In this document: in pieces, positions 52,946 through 63,919 of the stretch
Position numbering within the stretch: the first letter of the stretch is position 1
How the letters are laid out: each line of letters begins with the position of its first letter
Source of the DNA: Deltaproteobacteria bacterium
Lineage (GTDB): Bacteria; Myxococcota_A; UBA9160; UBA4427
Reading direction: 5' to 3'
NCBI GenBank assembly: GCA_029261855.1
Contig: JAJDAN010000031.1
Span: 62,001-126,000, forward strand
Length of the DNA: 64,000 bases
Position numbers and translations under genes: made by a program
Notes under the pieces: generated by a model
Told to the model about the DNA's origin: nothing
The model's input: the letters and a program-made list of their open reading frames with translations, nothing else
The model's database searches: none

Positions 52946-53664
52946 CGTGCGTGATCGGGCCGTTCGCGCCCGAGCAACTGCCGAGCACCCCACACGAGGA
53001 CGCACGGCGGGAACACCAGCCAGGACAGGTTGGCGAGACCGAACTTGATCCAGCTGTCGAGGAAGCTCGACGTGTCCACGTTCGGAAGCCCTGCGAGGAT
53101 CTCACCGCCGTAGTAGAGCGACGTCGAGTAGAGGTGCACCACGGCCATCGCCATGAAGAGCAGCACGGCGCGCAGGTCGCGTCCACGCGAGCGGTACCAG
53201 AGCACCAGGCCGAGCGAGCAGACCAGACCGTTCGCGACGGACAGCGACTCCATCATCAACAGGGTCGGCGTCGCCTTCGCATAACGCATGTCACCGCCGT
53301 CGAGATAGGCCCACCAGGGATAGGCCCAGGCGGCGTCACGGGAGGCGGCGATCGCGTCGTGCGCGATCAGCCATACGAGCTCCCACGAGAGATGCGTGAC
53401 GGCCGAGACGATCAGGAAGAGCAGGCAGAGCGACTGGAGGCGATCCCCGCCGGTCCACTGTCTCAGGCTCGGCAACGGCCACAGCGAAGTCGTGAAGCCC
53501 AGGAAGAGCCCAAAGGAATAGACGACCGCCAGCCCGTCCGCCGTGGCATTCCGGTCGACCCCCAACCCGAAGACCAGCCACGCCGCCACGGGAAAGGCGA
53601 GCGCCACCGCGCCCAGGGTGACGCCGCGCGCGATCCAGAGATCCAGGTGGCTCGTTCGGGCCAT
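52942..53664 (-). CDS. Polytopic membrane protein resembling emopamil-binding protein (EXPERA/EBP-like)
   Basis: A 240-aa protein with about five membrane segments. Features reminiscent of EBP/EXPERA domains are HLSWELVW (His and Glu in a helix), WAYLDGGDMRYAKATPTLLMMESLSVANGLVCSLGLVL (DxRY followed by a Glu-containing helix) and a C-terminal FGLANLSWLVFPP. In eukaryotes EBP is the sterol delta8-delta7 isomerase. Bacterial relatives are largely uncharacterised, so no reaction is assigned. It starts 13 nt after the carbonic anhydrase end, on the opposite side of the ligase gene. Confidence 0.65.
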   Translation of the reverse strand: MARTSHLDLWIARGVTLGAVALAFPVAAWLVFGLGVDRNATADGLAVVYSFGLFLGFTTSLWPLPSLRQWTGGDRLQSLCLLFLIVSAVTHLSWELVWLIAHDAIAASRDAAWAYPWWAYLDGGDMRYAKATPTLLMMESLSVANGLVCSLGLVLWYRSRGRDLRAVLLFMAMAVVHLYSTSLYYGGEILAGLPNVDTSSFLDSWIKFGLANLSWLVFPPCVLVWGARQLLGRERPDHAR

Positions 53665-53676
53665 GGTTGAGCTCGC

Positions 53677-54390
53677 TCAGTCGAGGAAGGCGACGCGCCC
53701 GGTTCTCATTTCGTAGAGTGCACCGACGATCCTGATCTCTCCTTCGTCCTCCATGGCCTTCAGGATCGGGCTTCGCCTGCGGATGTTCTCCATCGTGAGA
53801 AGCACGTTCCGTTCGGCGACGAGGTGGACGAATTCGGGGTTGTCACTCGTCTTGGGCCCCTCGTAGTCCGATGAGACCGAGTCGACGGCGGGTTGGATGT
53901 TCTCGAGCATTGCCGTGATGTTGCCGAGAACCGCGCCGTCGATGGCGGACTTGATGGCGCCGCAGTGCTCGTGGCCCAGGACCAGCACGAGCTTGGCGCC
54001 GGAAACCTTGCAGGCGTACTCCATGCTGCCCAGGATGTCCGTGTTCTCGAAGTTCCCGGCAACGCGCGCCACGAAGACGTCGCCGATCCCGCGGTCGAAG
54101 ACGTCCTCGACGGGAATCCGGGAGTCGATGCAGGAGAGGATCATCGCCTTCGGGAACTGCCCTTCTGCGGCAGCGCGCACCTTCCGGGAATGATCCCGGG
54201 TGGTCAACGCCCCGGACGTGAAGCGCTCGTTTCCCGCATCGAGGAGTCGCAGGACTTCGTCGGGTGTCAGCCTGGACTGCTGTTCCTGGGTCAGGACGAC
54301 CTCGACGAGAGGCGTCGCAGAGTCCGCCAGGGCGGCGCTCGCATCTGCGAGCAGCAAGCATGCGAATGCGAGGATCGCGGCGTACTTCAT
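53677..54390 (-). CDS. Exported beta-class carbonic anhydrase
   Basis: A 237-aa zinc enzyme interconverting CO2 and bicarbonate. Zn ligands are Cys87, His140 and Cys143 (SCIDSR and LGHEHCG), with the Asp89-Arg91 dyad. An N-terminal signal peptide (MKYAAILAFACLLLADASA) predicts a periplasmic location, unusual for a housekeeping beta-CA. GNFENTDILGSMEYAC and GDVFVARVAGN are typical. AAGGAG precedes the ATG. The stop is 12 nt from the EBP-like start. Confidence 0.93.
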   Translation of the reverse strand: MKYAAILAFACLLLADASAALADSATPLVEVVLTQEQQSRLTPDEVLRLLDAGNERFTSGALTTRDHSRKVRAAAEGQFPKAMILSCIDSRIPVEDVFDRGIGDVFVARVAGNFENTDILGSMEYACKVSGAKLVLVLGHEHCGAIKSAIDGAVLGNITAMLENIQPAVDSVSSDYEGPKTSDNPEFVHLVAERNVLLTMENIRRRSPILKAMEDEGEIRIVGALYEMRTGRVAFLD

Positions 54391-54477
54391 CGGTCACCAT
54401 CTCCTTCTCTCGCGGGCATGCGCCCGAGCGGGACGCTCGCGCACATCCTACACGAGCAACCCCCGCATCTGGTGCTC

Positions 54478-54483
54478 TAGTCT
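54478..54483 (+). promoter_or_regulatory. -10 element TAGTCT of the transglutaminase-like gene
   Basis: TAGTCT ends 6 nt before the GTG start at 54490; no Shine-Dalgarno is present. The hexamer is identical to the tetR -10 at 38754-38759, which also lies 7 nt from its start. Confidence 0.5.
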
Positions 54484-54489
54484 TGCCAC

Positions 54490-55407
54490 GTGGACGACGT
54501 CCGTCACCGCAGTCAGCTCGATTGGTACGCACGCCATGCCCCGATGACGTCCCTCGGCGAGCACGCCGCGGCGGCAGATTGCGCGATGGCAGATAGCGCG
54601 ACGGCCCCCGCGCTCGCCGAACGCATCCAGGGCATGTTGATCCACCCGTTCCACGCCGAGCGCTACGGGGTCCCCGTCGGACCCGACACCGAACGGCAGC
54701 TGCAGAACCGCTCCGCACACCAGCTGCTGTCCGAGCTGCTCGCCATCGACCCGGCTCCCCTCGGCGAGCCCCGCCCCCCGGCCAAACGCACCTTCGGCAA
54801 CTGCCGCCACTTCGCGACCCTGCTGACCAGCCTGCTGCGCGAACGCGGCGTTCCCGCCCGCTCGCGGTGCGGTTTCGGCGCCTACTTCGAGCCCGGCAAG
54901 TACGCAGACCACTGGGTGACCGAGACCTGGAACGAGGCCGACCAACGCTGGCAGCTGGTGGACGCCCAGATCGACGGGGTGCAGCGCGACGGAATGAACA
55001 TCCAGGTCGACACCCTCGACCTCGGCCGCGAGGACTTCTGGGTTGCCGGCCAGGCCTGGTCGCGCTGCCGTCGCGGGGAACAGAAGCCAGAGGACTTCGG
55101 CATCCTCGACATGTGGGGGCGCTGGTTCATCCGCGACAACGTCGTCCGGGACCTGGCCGCCCTGTGCAAGGTGGAGCTCCTGCCCTGGGACGCCTGGGGG
55201 CTGATGCTGACGCCGGACGAAGAGATGGACGCCGAAGAGATCGCCCTGATCGACCGGGTCGCCGAACTAACGACCGCGGAGGTTCCCGATGTCGCCGCGA
55301 TCCGCGAGCTGTACAGCCGCGACGACCGCCTGCGGGTTCCGTCGACGATCGTCAGCTATCGCCCCGCGCCGGGCCCGGTCGAGATCGGCGGACTGTCTCA
55401 GGGCTGA
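54490..55407 (+). CDS. Transglutaminase-like cysteine protease-fold protein
   Basis: A 305-aa protein with a transglutaminase-like catalytic triad: Cys105 in FGNCRHFATLL, His141 in YADHWVTETW and Asp158 in WQLVDAQID. It has no signal peptide, so it is probably cytoplasmic. Relatives act as peptidases or amidases, and the substrate is unknown. Starts with GTG directly after a TANNNT element. The 3' end overlaps the convergent channel gene by 10 bp. Confidence 0.82.
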   Translation: MDDVRHRSQLDWYARHAPMTSLGEHAAAADCAMADSATAPALAERIQGMLIHPFHAERYGVPVGPDTERQLQNRSAHQLLSELLAIDPAPLGEPRPPAKRTFGNCRHFATLLTSLLRERGVPARSRCGFGAYFEPGKYADHWVTETWNEADQRWQLVDAQIDGVQRDGMNIQVDTLDLGREDFWVAGQAWSRCRRGEQKPEDFGILDMWGRWFIRDNVVRDLAALCKVELLPWDAWGLMLTPDEEMDAEEIALIDRVAELTTAEVPDVAAIRELYSRDDRLRVPSTIVSYRPAPGPVEIGGLSQG

Positions 55408-56170
55408 GGCGGAGGCGGGGGCGGACCGAGGTTCTCTTCGACGGCTTCCTCGGCCTCTTTCTCTTCGGCCCGGGCCTGCGAGAGCGCCGAAGCCAGCAGA
55501 CCCGTCGGGACCGCCACGACGCCGAGCCCGAGGATCAGGACCAGACAGGTGAAGATCCGCCCGCCGAGCGTCATGGGATAGAGGTCGCCGTAGCCGACGG
55601 TCGTGAGCGTCACGATCGCCCACCACATGCTGTGGAAGACCGACGCGTACAGCTCGGGCTGGGCGTCGCGCTCGAAGTAGTAGACCCCCACCGCCGAGAA
55701 GTAGAGCAGGATCCCCGCCACGGCCCCGAACAGGATCAACTCTTCACGGACGATCCGGATTGCGCGCGAATAGCGTTGGGCGGCGGCGCTGTAGCGCGCG
55801 AGCTTGAAGAGCCGCAGCAGTCGCAGGAAGCGCACCACCCGGATGGAACGCAGGTCGACACCGAGGGCGAGGTAGTACGGCAGCACCGAAAGCAGGTCGA
55901 CCAGACCGTAGAAGCTGAAGATGAAGCGGCGGCGATCCCGAGCGACCCAGATTCGCAGCAGGTACTCGGCGGTGAAGAACGCGACCGTCCCGAGCTCGAT
56001 CCAGGCGAGCGCGACGTAGACCTCGGGATCGAGCCCGCGCACGGTCTCGATCGAGAAGGACAGCACCGACCCCAGGACCAGGATCTGGACCGCCCAATCG
56101 AAGAAACGACCGGCACGGGTGTCCGTGCCGTCGACGATGCGCCGCAGGCGGTCCTTGCGGCCCAGCGGAC

Positions 56171-56174
<4 letters not shown>
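55398..56174 (-). CDS. Voltage-gated-type potassium channel (six-helix, TVGYGD filter)
   Basis: A Kv-type channel of about 258 aa. It has S1-S4 helices with an S4 sensor of regularly spaced Arg ([19 protein letters not shown], residues about 109-127). The pore loop has the K+ selectivity filter TVGYGD at 202-207, followed by S6 and a short acidic tail ending in a run of prolines. No ATG/GTG/TTG lies in frame before S1. The best candidate is a CTG at 56174 that overlaps the upstream oxidoreductase stop as CTGA, so the start is uncertain. Confidence 0.88.
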
Positions 56175-57286
<1,112 letters not shown>

Positions 57287-57291
57287 CGAGG

Positions 57292-58500
57292 TCAGCTCCT
57301 GTAGGGCTCGCGGCCGACGCCTTGCACGGGGATGCCCTGGGACGGCAGTACTTCGTGCTGCAAGGCGTACATGCAGGCGGCCGCCTCGTCGATGCGACGG
57401 GTGAAGGCCATCGATCCCTTCAAGATCGGCAGCAGCTGCGCGCGGTCCTGTACGCGGGCGGGCGGGTACTCGTGCTCGACGATCAAGGAAGTGTTCGCGA
57501 CGTCGAGATCGAGCAGCTCGCGGGCGGCCAACTGGTGGTCGAGCCAGTCGACGCTGCGGTTCTGCAGGTAGGCGAGCGGGTCGTGGCGCGCCGTACCCGG
57601 CAGCTCGTGTTCGCAGATCGCGGTCTGCTTCTTCCAGTCGTCGCCCGGGCCGTCACCGCGGCCGAGGGTCTGCCCGCCGTAGCCCCACGCGGCGACGCCC
57701 TTCGCGTCCACCACCTGCCCCTTCACGTGGAAGCCTTCGATCAGGAACGCGTACCCCTCGTCGCGCAGGTACTGGAAGATGGCTCGCGTGTCCTGGCCCA
57801 TCAGGATCGCGTGCGAAGGGTCGTAGTGGATGCGAAAGACATCGCCGACCCGGTGGCGTTCGCAGATGCGATGCAACGCGATCCAGGCCCCGGGCGTGTA
57901 GGCGATGTTGTTGTGCCAGGCGTCGTCCGTCGTCCAGCCCGGCATCGGGCACTGCTCGACCCGGTAGCTGAGCCCGCGCGCCTTGGCTTCTGCCAGCAGC
58001 GGCACGAACGACTCCTCGAAGTCGACGAGATTCTGGTCGACGGTGCGCCCCTGGTTGCGTCCCACGAAGCCACAGACCGCGGGCACACCGAGGGCCACCG
58101 CGGCGTCGAAGACCCGCAGCATGAACTCGGTCTTCTGCGCGCGGATGGCTGCGTCCTGGTGGAGCATGTTGTCGAAGTATCCGATGTCCGCGATCGCGAC
58201 ACCGCTGTCGTCGACCGCGTCCAGGATGCGCCTTGCGCGCGCAGCATCGAGGGGCTTCCGCAGGTCCAGGGTGTTGGCGACGGGGTCGAGCAGCGCTTCG
58301 GGCGGGACGTCTGCCTCGCTCGGATGAAGAGCCGCCGACAGCTGGATCTCGTCGGCGTCGAGGTCACGTGCGAAGGAAAGCCAGTCTTCGACGGCGCGGT
58401 CGGGGTCCGCGTCGCGGACGTCGCGCGGGGTCAGCTCCTGCAGGGCCGCGGTCAACACCCCGAGCTTCATGAAGCGCGGCTCGAACGCTTGGGTGGTCAT
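57292..58500 (-). CDS. TIM-barrel sugar isomerase/epimerase-like protein
   Basis: A 402-aa xylose-isomerase-like protein, longer than the 266-aa one at 49520. Sequence includes [68 protein letters not shown] and [14 protein letters not shown], giving metal-site candidates E, D, H and E. The C-terminal 80 residues extend beyond the barrel. ATG 58500 has TATCGT 8 nt upstream; ATG 58470 is an alternative. It heads the operon isomerase-MocA-channel. Confidence 0.85.
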   Translation of the reverse strand: MTTQAFEPRFMKLGVLTAALQELTPRDVRDADPDRAVEDWLSFARDLDADEIQLSAALHPSEADVPPEALLDPVANTLDLRKPLDAARARRILDAVDDSGVAIADIGYFDNMLHQDAAIRAQKTEFMLRVFDAAVALGVPAVCGFVGRNQGRTVDQNLVDFEESFVPLLAEAKARGLSYRVEQCPMPGWTTDDAWHNNIAYTPGAWIALHRICERHRVGDVFRIHYDPSHAILMGQDTRAIFQYLRDEGYAFLIEGFHVKGQVVDAKGVAAWGYGGQTLGRGDGPGDDWKKQTAICEHELPGTARHDPLAYLQNRSVDWLDHQLAARELLDLDVANTSLIVEHEYPPARVQDRAQLLPILKGSMAFTRRIDEAAACMYALQHEVLPSQGIPVQGVGREPYRS

Positions 58501-58508
58501 TGCCGCGG

Positions 58509-58542
58509 ACGATAGCGCTGCCTGTGCGGCCTCTCCTACGCT
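58509..58542. promoter_or_regulatory. Divergent -10 elements between the isomerase-like and SsuD-like genes
   Basis: On the minus strand TATCGT (58509-58514) ends 8 nt before ATG 58500; on the plus strand TACGCT (58537-58542) ends 6 nt before ATG 58549. No Shine-Dalgarno is visible for either gene in this 48-bp gap. Confidence 0.4.
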
Positions 58543-58548
58543 CCGCCC

Positions 58549-59703
58549 ATGCCCGACCCGATTGCCGTTCGAACCCCCGCGCGCGCCGCCGAGATCGCCT
58601 GGTTCAGCGGACTCTGCAACGACGATTACGCGATGCTGGGCGTCCCGGACGGATCGCTGCGCAGCAGCTTCGACCACTGCGCCGGGATCGTGCGCACCGC
58701 GGACCGGCTGGGCTATCAGAACATCCTGCTGCCTTCTTCCTATCAGGTCGGCCAGGACACCCTGACCTTCGCCGCCGGGGTGGCGCCCTCCCTCGAGCAG
58801 ATCAGCCTGCTCACCGCCGTGCGCGGGGGCGAGGTCCACCCGCCCATGCTCGCGCGCGCACTCTCGACCCTCGATCACCTGCTCGAAGGTCGCCTCACGG
58901 TCAACATCATCAGCTCGGACCTGCCGGGCAGCGCACTCGATTCGGCGGCCCGCTACCAGCAGTCGCGCGAGATGATCGAGATCCTGAAGCAGGCCTGGAC
59001 AGCGGACCGCATCGACTTTCGCGGCGAGTTCTATCAGCTCGATCTCGACACCGAGCCGGTCCGGCCCTACCAGCAGAACGGCGGTCCCCTGCTCTACTTC
59101 GGCGGCATCTCGGAAGGCGCCCGCGCGCTCTGTGCCGAACACTGCGACGTCTTCCTCATGTGGCCCGAGACCGAGGACGAGATCGTCGCCAGCATGCAGG
59201 ACATGAGCCGTCGCGCTACCGCGCATGGGCGCGCCATCGACTTCGGATACCGCGTCCACGTGATCGTGCGCGAGACCGAGTCCGAGGCGCGCGCGGCCGC
59301 TCGGCATCTCGTGTCCGCGCTCGACGATGAAACGGCGCTCGCCATCAAGACCCGGGCCCTCGATGCGACGAGCACGGGCGTCGCGCGTCAGGACGCACAA
59401 CGCGCGGCTGCCGACGACGAAGGCTACATCGAGCCGCAGCTGTGGTCGGGTATCGGACGCGGACGCTCGGGATGCGGCAGCGCCATCGTCGGTGACCCGG
59501 ACCAGGTGCGCGCCAAGCTCGAGCGCTACATGGATCTCGGCGTCCGCGCCTTCGTCCTTTCCGGCTACCCCCTGCAGGACGAGTGCGAGCTCTTCGCCCG
59601 CTACGTGCTTCCGGCGCTGCCGACCTGCCGGCTGGCGGACGTCCAGGAGAGGCGACCGAAGGAGACCCCGGCGACACCGCTCACCCACGCACCGAGACGC
59701 TAG
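58549..59703 (+). CDS. Alkanesulfonate monooxygenase-like (SsuD-type) LLM protein
   Basis: A 384-aa luciferase-like flavin monooxygenase. Segments [93 protein letters not shown] and [28 protein letters not shown] match the SsuD group of FMNH2-dependent sulfonate monooxygenases. No SsuE or sulfonate ABC transporter is nearby, so the substrate may differ. It shares the last 4 bp (CTAG) with the convergent amidohydrolase. Confidence 0.85.
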   Translation: MPDPIAVRTPARAAEIAWFSGLCNDDYAMLGVPDGSLRSSFDHCAGIVRTADRLGYQNILLPSSYQVGQDTLTFAAGVAPSLEQISLLTAVRGGEVHPPMLARALSTLDHLLEGRLTVNIISSDLPGSALDSAARYQQSREMIEILKQAWTADRIDFRGEFYQLDLDTEPVRPYQQNGGPLLYFGGISEGARALCAEHCDVFLMWPETEDEIVASMQDMSRRATAHGRAIDFGYRVHVIVRETESEARAAARHLVSALDDETALAIKTRALDATSTGVARQDAQRAAADDEGYIEPQLWSGIGRGRSGCGSAIVGDPDQVRAKLERYMDLGVRAFVLSGYPLQDECELFARYVLPALPTCRLADVQERRPKETPATPLTHAPRR

Positions 59704-61172
59704 CGAGTCGCTTCTTCCCGGGCGGCAGCGAGCACCGCGGCACGACGTCTCTCGCCGATGGCCATCGAAACGCGGTCGTAGAGGGCACCGCGGTAGTGGC
59801 CGACCGCCGTCTCCACGGCCGCGTCGAGGGTCGCGCGCGAATACAGGCGACCGTCCGCGACCACGGCCTGGAGACTCGAGAGCGCCGCCAGATCCAGGGT
59901 CGGGTCGGCGGCGAACAACAGTAGATCCGCGGGCGCGCCCGACACGATGCGCCCCAGGTCCTTCAGCCCGAGGGACTCGCCGGACCACAGCGTCGCGGTC
60001 ATCCAGGCCTGCTCCGGGGTCAGCCCGGCATCGACGAAGTGCGTCAGCTCTTCCTGCAGACTCGCGCCCGGCACGAGATACGGGTTGCCGATGTCGGTCC
60101 CGGCGTGGATGCGAACCCCCGCGCGGAACAGCGCGTAGACCAGCCGCTTGGCGTTTGCGAAGGCCTCGCGCGCCAGCTCCCAGGTACCCGGCGGCAGGTC
60201 GTCGTACCACGGCGACCCGCGCGGCTCCCAGGTGAGCTCCCCGTAGAAGCGCGGTAGCAGCTGCATGTCGGGTGCCGCGATCAGCGCGTCGGGTCGGTCC
60301 ATGCGAGCGACGCGGTCGAAGAGCACCAGGGTCGGCGTCTGCGCGACGCCCTGCTCGATCGAGGTGCGCACCGCGAAGTCGATGCGTTCGGACGAGAGGC
60401 CTGCCCATTCCGACAGACGCAGGTGCAAGTTCTCGGCGGGGTCGAGGATGGGCTCGCGCCCGTCGCTGCGGGCGAGCCCACGAAGATGCTGGATGTCGTC
60501 GATGCCCGCGTTCTCGAAGCGCACACGCTGGGGCACGTGGCCGACCACCGTCAAGCTGTGTGCGTGCGCCGCGGCGACCAGCGCGGCCAGCACCGACGGC
60601 TTCAGGCGTTCGTAGACCTTGAGACAATCGAAGCCGGCTGCGACGTGCGCCGCGACGAGCGCATCCGCGCCCTCCGGGTCCTCGAGCGTCGTGCTGAAGG
60701 ACCAGACCGGAGGCTCACCGTCGATCAGGCCGCCGCAGGCGAAGATCCGGGGCCCCGCGATGTCGCCGCGCGCGATGCGATCGCGTTCCTCGAGCTGCAC
60801 CTGCCAGCCGCCGGTGTTGCGAACCGTCGTGACCCCGTGCGCGAGATACAGCAACCGGAACAGGTCCGCCTGCCCGTCGATGCTGTCATCGGCGCCGTGC
60901 ACGTGCATGTCGATGAGGCCCGGCAGCAGGAAGCCCTGGGGCGTGGACCCGGGCGCAGCGGCTGTGATCGACGCGATGCGCGACCCCTCCACCACCACGC
61001 GACGCCCTTCCCAGCGCGAGAGGCCCGGCTCGACCACGGTGACGTTGTCGAAGACGGCGCCGCGAGTCGGCGGGGTCAGCAGTGCGGGCGGCGACAGCCG
61101 CCCCAACAGCGCCGCGCCCGCCAGGCCGAGCACGACGACGACGATTCCGAGGCTGACGAAGACCCGCCGCAT
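59700..61172 (-). CDS. Membrane-anchored amidohydrolase family metal enzyme
   Basis: A 490-aa amidohydrolase. An N-terminal hydrophobic anchor (residues about 5-27) suggests a periplasmic location. Metal ligands are H90 and H92 in LIDMHVHG, a candidate carboxylated Lys in FDCLKVYE, His in VVGHVPQ and IQHLRG, and Asp in HAGTDIGNP. The order fits imidazolonepropionase/prolidase-like amidohydrolases. Substrate unknown. No ribosome binding site or promoter is obvious upstream. Confidence 0.85.
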   Translation of the reverse strand: MRRVFVSLGIVVVVLGLAGAALLGRLSPPALLTPPTRGAVFDNVTVVEPGLSRWEGRRVVVEGSRIASITAAAPGSTPQGFLLPGLIDMHVHGADDSIDGQADLFRLLYLAHGVTTVRNTGGWQVQLEERDRIARGDIAGPRIFACGGLIDGEPPVWSFSTTLEDPEGADALVAAHVAAGFDCLKVYERLKPSVLAALVAAAHAHSLTVVGHVPQRVRFENAGIDDIQHLRGLARSDGREPILDPAENLHLRLSEWAGLSSERIDFAVRTSIEQGVAQTPTLVLFDRVARMDRPDALIAAPDMQLLPRFYGELTWEPRGSPWYDDLPPGTWELAREAFANAKRLVYALFRAGVRIHAGTDIGNPYLVPGASLQEELTHFVDAGLTPEQAWMTATLWSGESLGLKDLGRIVSGAPADLLLFAADPTLDLAALSSLQAVVADGRLYSRATLDAAVETAVGHYRGALYDRVSMAIGERRRAAVLAAAREEATR

Positions 61173-61297
61173 CGGGCGGACGCTACCGCAATTTTCGGCT
61201 TGGAGATCGCGACACAAACGGTCGTCGGCGACCACTGTTCGGTGTAGGGCCGACCCACCCACCCCCTCGCAAGAGTCTGAATCCGTTGGAGCAATCG

Positions 61298-62191
61298 ATG
61301 AAGATCGGCGCCCTGGTGCCCTGCCTCTGCCTGCTCGGCGCCGTGAGTGCCGAGGCCGCACCCCTCGTCTATGAGCCGTTCGCGTACGAGGTCGACACCA
61401 TTCTCGACGGGACCCCGGTCAGCGGGCAGAACCTGACGGGGACCTGGCAGGCAGGCGACCTTCCCCAGCAAAAGCTCGAGGCGGCCGGCCCGGGGCTCGA
61501 CTACGGAAACCTCGTCGGGGTTCCCACGGCTTCGGGCAACCGGCTGAATGACGCCGCCGGCGTGACCGCTGCCTTCGGCACCGTCGAGATCGACGAGGAC
61601 ATCCTGGTGGGCCCCGGCGACGAAGTCTTCTGGAGCGCCCTCTTCACCTTCTCGGACGCGCTGAACGGCAACCACCTGGCAAGTATCCGCTTCAGCGATT
61701 CCGACACGGGCGACTCGCTGACCTTCGGCGAGACCGCCGTCGGAATCCGCACGCTCCGGGTCGAGACCAACACCGCCGCCACCGCCGGCCTGGTCGCGGA
61801 CGGCGCCAGCGGCGCCTTCGCCGACGGGGACACCTTCCTCGTGATCGGTCGCTATGTGAACGGTGCCGCGACGGACGGCGACAGCCTGGACCTGATCGGC
61901 TACGACACGGCCGACGCCGACATCTTGCCCGGCGTCTTCGATCCGGGTGATCCGAACGCCGAGTTCGCATACGGGCTCTCGGACCTGGACATCGACCTCG
62001 CGAAGATCGACGAGATCCGCTTTACGATCCGCGGAACCGACAACAACTTCATCGACGAGCTGCGCATCGGCGACAGCTACGTCTCGGTCGTCCCCGAGCC
62101 AACCACCGCCACGTCTCTCGCTCTCGGGCTCGCGGCGGGCCTGTTCACCTCGCGACGGCGCGTCGATCAGCCGGGAAGCTGCTCTCGCTAG
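61298..62191 (+). CDS. PEP-CTERM sorting-domain secreted protein
   Basis: A 297-aa exported protein. A signal peptide (ending VSAEAAP) is followed by a beta-sandwich-like body with LRFSDSDTGDSL and Asp-rich loops, probably structural. The C-terminus has the PEP-CTERM signal: VPEPTTATS, a hydrophobic helix and basic SRRR, with a short extra tail (VDQPGSCSR). Exosortase/EPS export is the known pathway for such proteins, but no exosortase gene is in the window. GGAG lies 8 nt before the ATG. Confidence 0.85.
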   Translation: MKIGALVPCLCLLGAVSAEAAPLVYEPFAYEVDTILDGTPVSGQNLTGTWQAGDLPQQKLEAAGPGLDYGNLVGVPTASGNRLNDAAGVTAAFGTVEIDEDILVGPGDEVFWSALFTFSDALNGNHLASIRFSDSDTGDSLTFGETAVGIRTLRVETNTAATAGLVADGASGAFADGDTFLVIGRYVNGAATDGDSLDLIGYDTADADILPGVFDPGDPNAEFAYGLSDLDIDLAKIDEIRFTIRGTDNNFIDELRIGDSYVSVVPEPTTATSLALGLAAGLFTSRRRVDQPGSCSR

Positions 62192-62197
62192 ACAGGC

Positions 62198-62572
62198 TCA
62201 ATCGCCCGACCGCAGCCAACGAAGCGCGTCCTCGTAGTCCCGCAGGATGCGCAGCTCGGTCCGTCGTTCCTCCCGGTAGGCCTCGAACATCCGACCCATC
62301 CCGAAGTCGACTTCGCGCCCGGTCACGAACGCGACCTTCGCGGGCGGAGGGTCCCGCTGCTCGGCGAGCACGAAACGGGCGATCTCGCTGATGTCCGGGG
62401 AGCCGAGTTCGAACTCCGCCGTCCGGAAGTCCCAGACCACCGCGCGTCCCGGCCAGTCGGGATCGGCCCAGAGAGCCTTGACCGCCGCAATGGCGTCGTC
62501 GATCCGCAGTTTCCCGGAGCACCTACCGATGGCGATTCCGGTACCCGCCTCGATCTCGATCGAAAAGGACAT
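62198..62572 (-). CDS. Small STAS/SpoIIAA-like domain protein
   Basis: A 124-aa cytoplasmic protein with alternating beta-alpha pattern (FSIEIEAGTGIAIGRCSGKL, AVVWDFRTAEFE, AKVAFVTGREVDFGMGRMFEAYREE) like STAS/SEC14-related SpoIIAA-like proteins. A partner anti-sigma or kinase is not adjacent. The start at 62572 follows a poly-G stretch; a longer frame exists upstream but would overlap the divergent gene's start. Confidence 0.6.
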   Translation of the reverse strand: MSFSIEIEAGTGIAIGRCSGKLRIDDAIAAVKALWADPDWPGRAVVWDFRTAEFELGSPDISEIARFVLAEQRDPPPAKVAFVTGREVDFGMGRMFEAYREERRTELRILRDYEDALRWLRSGD

Positions 62573-62601
62573 GGGCCCCCCCCCGGCGCCGCCGTCAAAG
62601 G

Positions 62602-63915
62602 ATGGACCACCTCGAAGCCACCGCGCCACAGACCATCCGACGAAGGCGAGTGCTTCCGCTGGAAGCACCGGCCTCATGGGGGCTAGGCTCGTGCGGGGAG
62701 TCTTCTCCTCGGCATCGCGGGAGCGCCCCCCTGCTCGAGTCCATCCCCACACGTCTCGACGAGCTGACGCCGGACCGACTGACCGCAGCCCTGCGCGAGG
62801 CGAGCCTCCTCGGCGGCGGACGGGTACGCGCGATCGATCAGGAGATCCTGGGCGAAGGCGAGGGCTTTCTCGGTGCCATCGCCCGCCTGAGGCTCGACTA
62901 CGAAGGCCTCGCCTACGATGCCCCGGGCTCGCTCGTCGCGAAGCTCCCGACCCCCGTGCACGAGAATCGCACCATCGGCGAGATGCTCGGCGCGTACTGG
63001 CGGGAGATCCACTTCTACCGGGAGCTGTCGGCGTCTCTCCCGATCCGGGTTCCCCGCTTCTACTACGGGGCGCTCAGCGACGATCCGATGCGCGAGCGCC
63101 AGGACAAGATCGTCGCCCGGCTCGATCGCCTACCCTCCTGGCTGGTCACGGCGCTGATGTGGGGCGCCGGCTGGCTGGTGAAGCGCAATGACCATCGCTA
63201 TGTGCTCCTGATCGAAGACCTGGCGCCCGCGGCCGTGGGCGACCAGCTGGCGGGCGCCGACCCGTCCGTGTGCGCTCGGGTCCTCGAGCTGGCGGCGAAG
63301 CTGCACGGGCGCTTCTGGCAGGACCCGGGCCTCGAACACACGTTCTGGCTCGCGAAGCAGAATGTCGGCCTCCGCATCCGCACCGGCATGTATCGCCACG
63401 CGCGAAAGGACTTCCGGAGGCGATGCCGCGAGCTGCCCGAATCGGATTGGCAGCCGATCATCGACTGGCTCGACGCGAACTGCGGGGCGCTGAACGCCGT
63501 GGTCCACGGCGAGGCGCCCCAGACCCTGATCCACTGCGACCTGCGGCTCGACAACGTCTTCTTCCATCCCGAAGGTGACATCGTGCTCGCGGACTGGCAG
63601 CTCGTCGGCGTGGGCGCCGCCGCCTACGACGTCGCCTACCTCGTGAGCGGTGCCCTGCGAACGGACGAAGCGCCAGAAGTCGAGCACGAGCTGCTGCGCG
63701 GCTATCACGCAGCACTCGAAAGCAACGGGGTCGAGGGCTACCCGTTCGAGCGCTTCCAGCGGGACTACTGGCGCGGCCTGTTCGCCGTGCTCCAGATTCT
63801 CGCGACGACCAACTCCGTCGATCTCGGCGAAGGCCGAGGCACGGACCTCATCCGTTGCTGGCTCGACCGCACCCTCACCCTGCTTCGGCGCGCGCCGCTG
63901 GACGAGGTTCTCTGA
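62602..63915 (+). CDS. APH/ecdysteroid kinase-like phosphotransferase
   Basis: A 437-aa aminoglycoside-phosphotransferase-fold kinase of unknown small-molecule substrate. The catalytic loop LIHCDLRLDNVFF and metal motif LADWQLVGVG are intact, and the N-lobe has LVAKLP (Lys) and YWREIHFYREL. The family normally begins near IPTRLDELTPDRL, so the first 45 residues from ATG 62602 may be untranslated; GTG at 62650 is an alternative but also early. Relatives occur beside acyl-CoA dehydrogenases and other acyl-metabolism genes. Confidence 0.82.
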   Translation: MDHLEATAPQTIRRRRVLPLEAPASWGLGSCGESSPRHRGSAPLLESIPTRLDELTPDRLTAALREASLLGGGRVRAIDQEILGEGEGFLGAIARLRLDYEGLAYDAPGSLVAKLPTPVHENRTIGEMLGAYWREIHFYRELSASLPIRVPRFYYGALSDDPMRERQDKIVARLDRLPSWLVTALMWGAGWLVKRNDHRYVLLIEDLAPAAVGDQLAGADPSVCARVLELAAKLHGRFWQDPGLEHTFWLAKQNVGLRIRTGMYRHARKDFRRRCRELPESDWQPIIDWLDANCGALNAVVHGEAPQTLIHCDLRLDNVFFHPEGDIVLADWQLVGVGAAAYDVAYLVSGALRTDEAPEVEHELLRGYHAALESNGVEGYPFERFQRDYWRGLFAVLQILATTNSVDLGEGRGTDLIRCWLDRTLTLLRRAPLDEVL

Positions 63916-63919
63916 CGCG

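Noticed and set aside
57292-60627. Very long minus frame that could suggest a 1111-aa isomerase
   Set aside because: Only residues from ATG 58500 have homology-like sequence. The upstream part is antisense to the SsuD-like gene, and a promoter-like element sits at 58509-58514.
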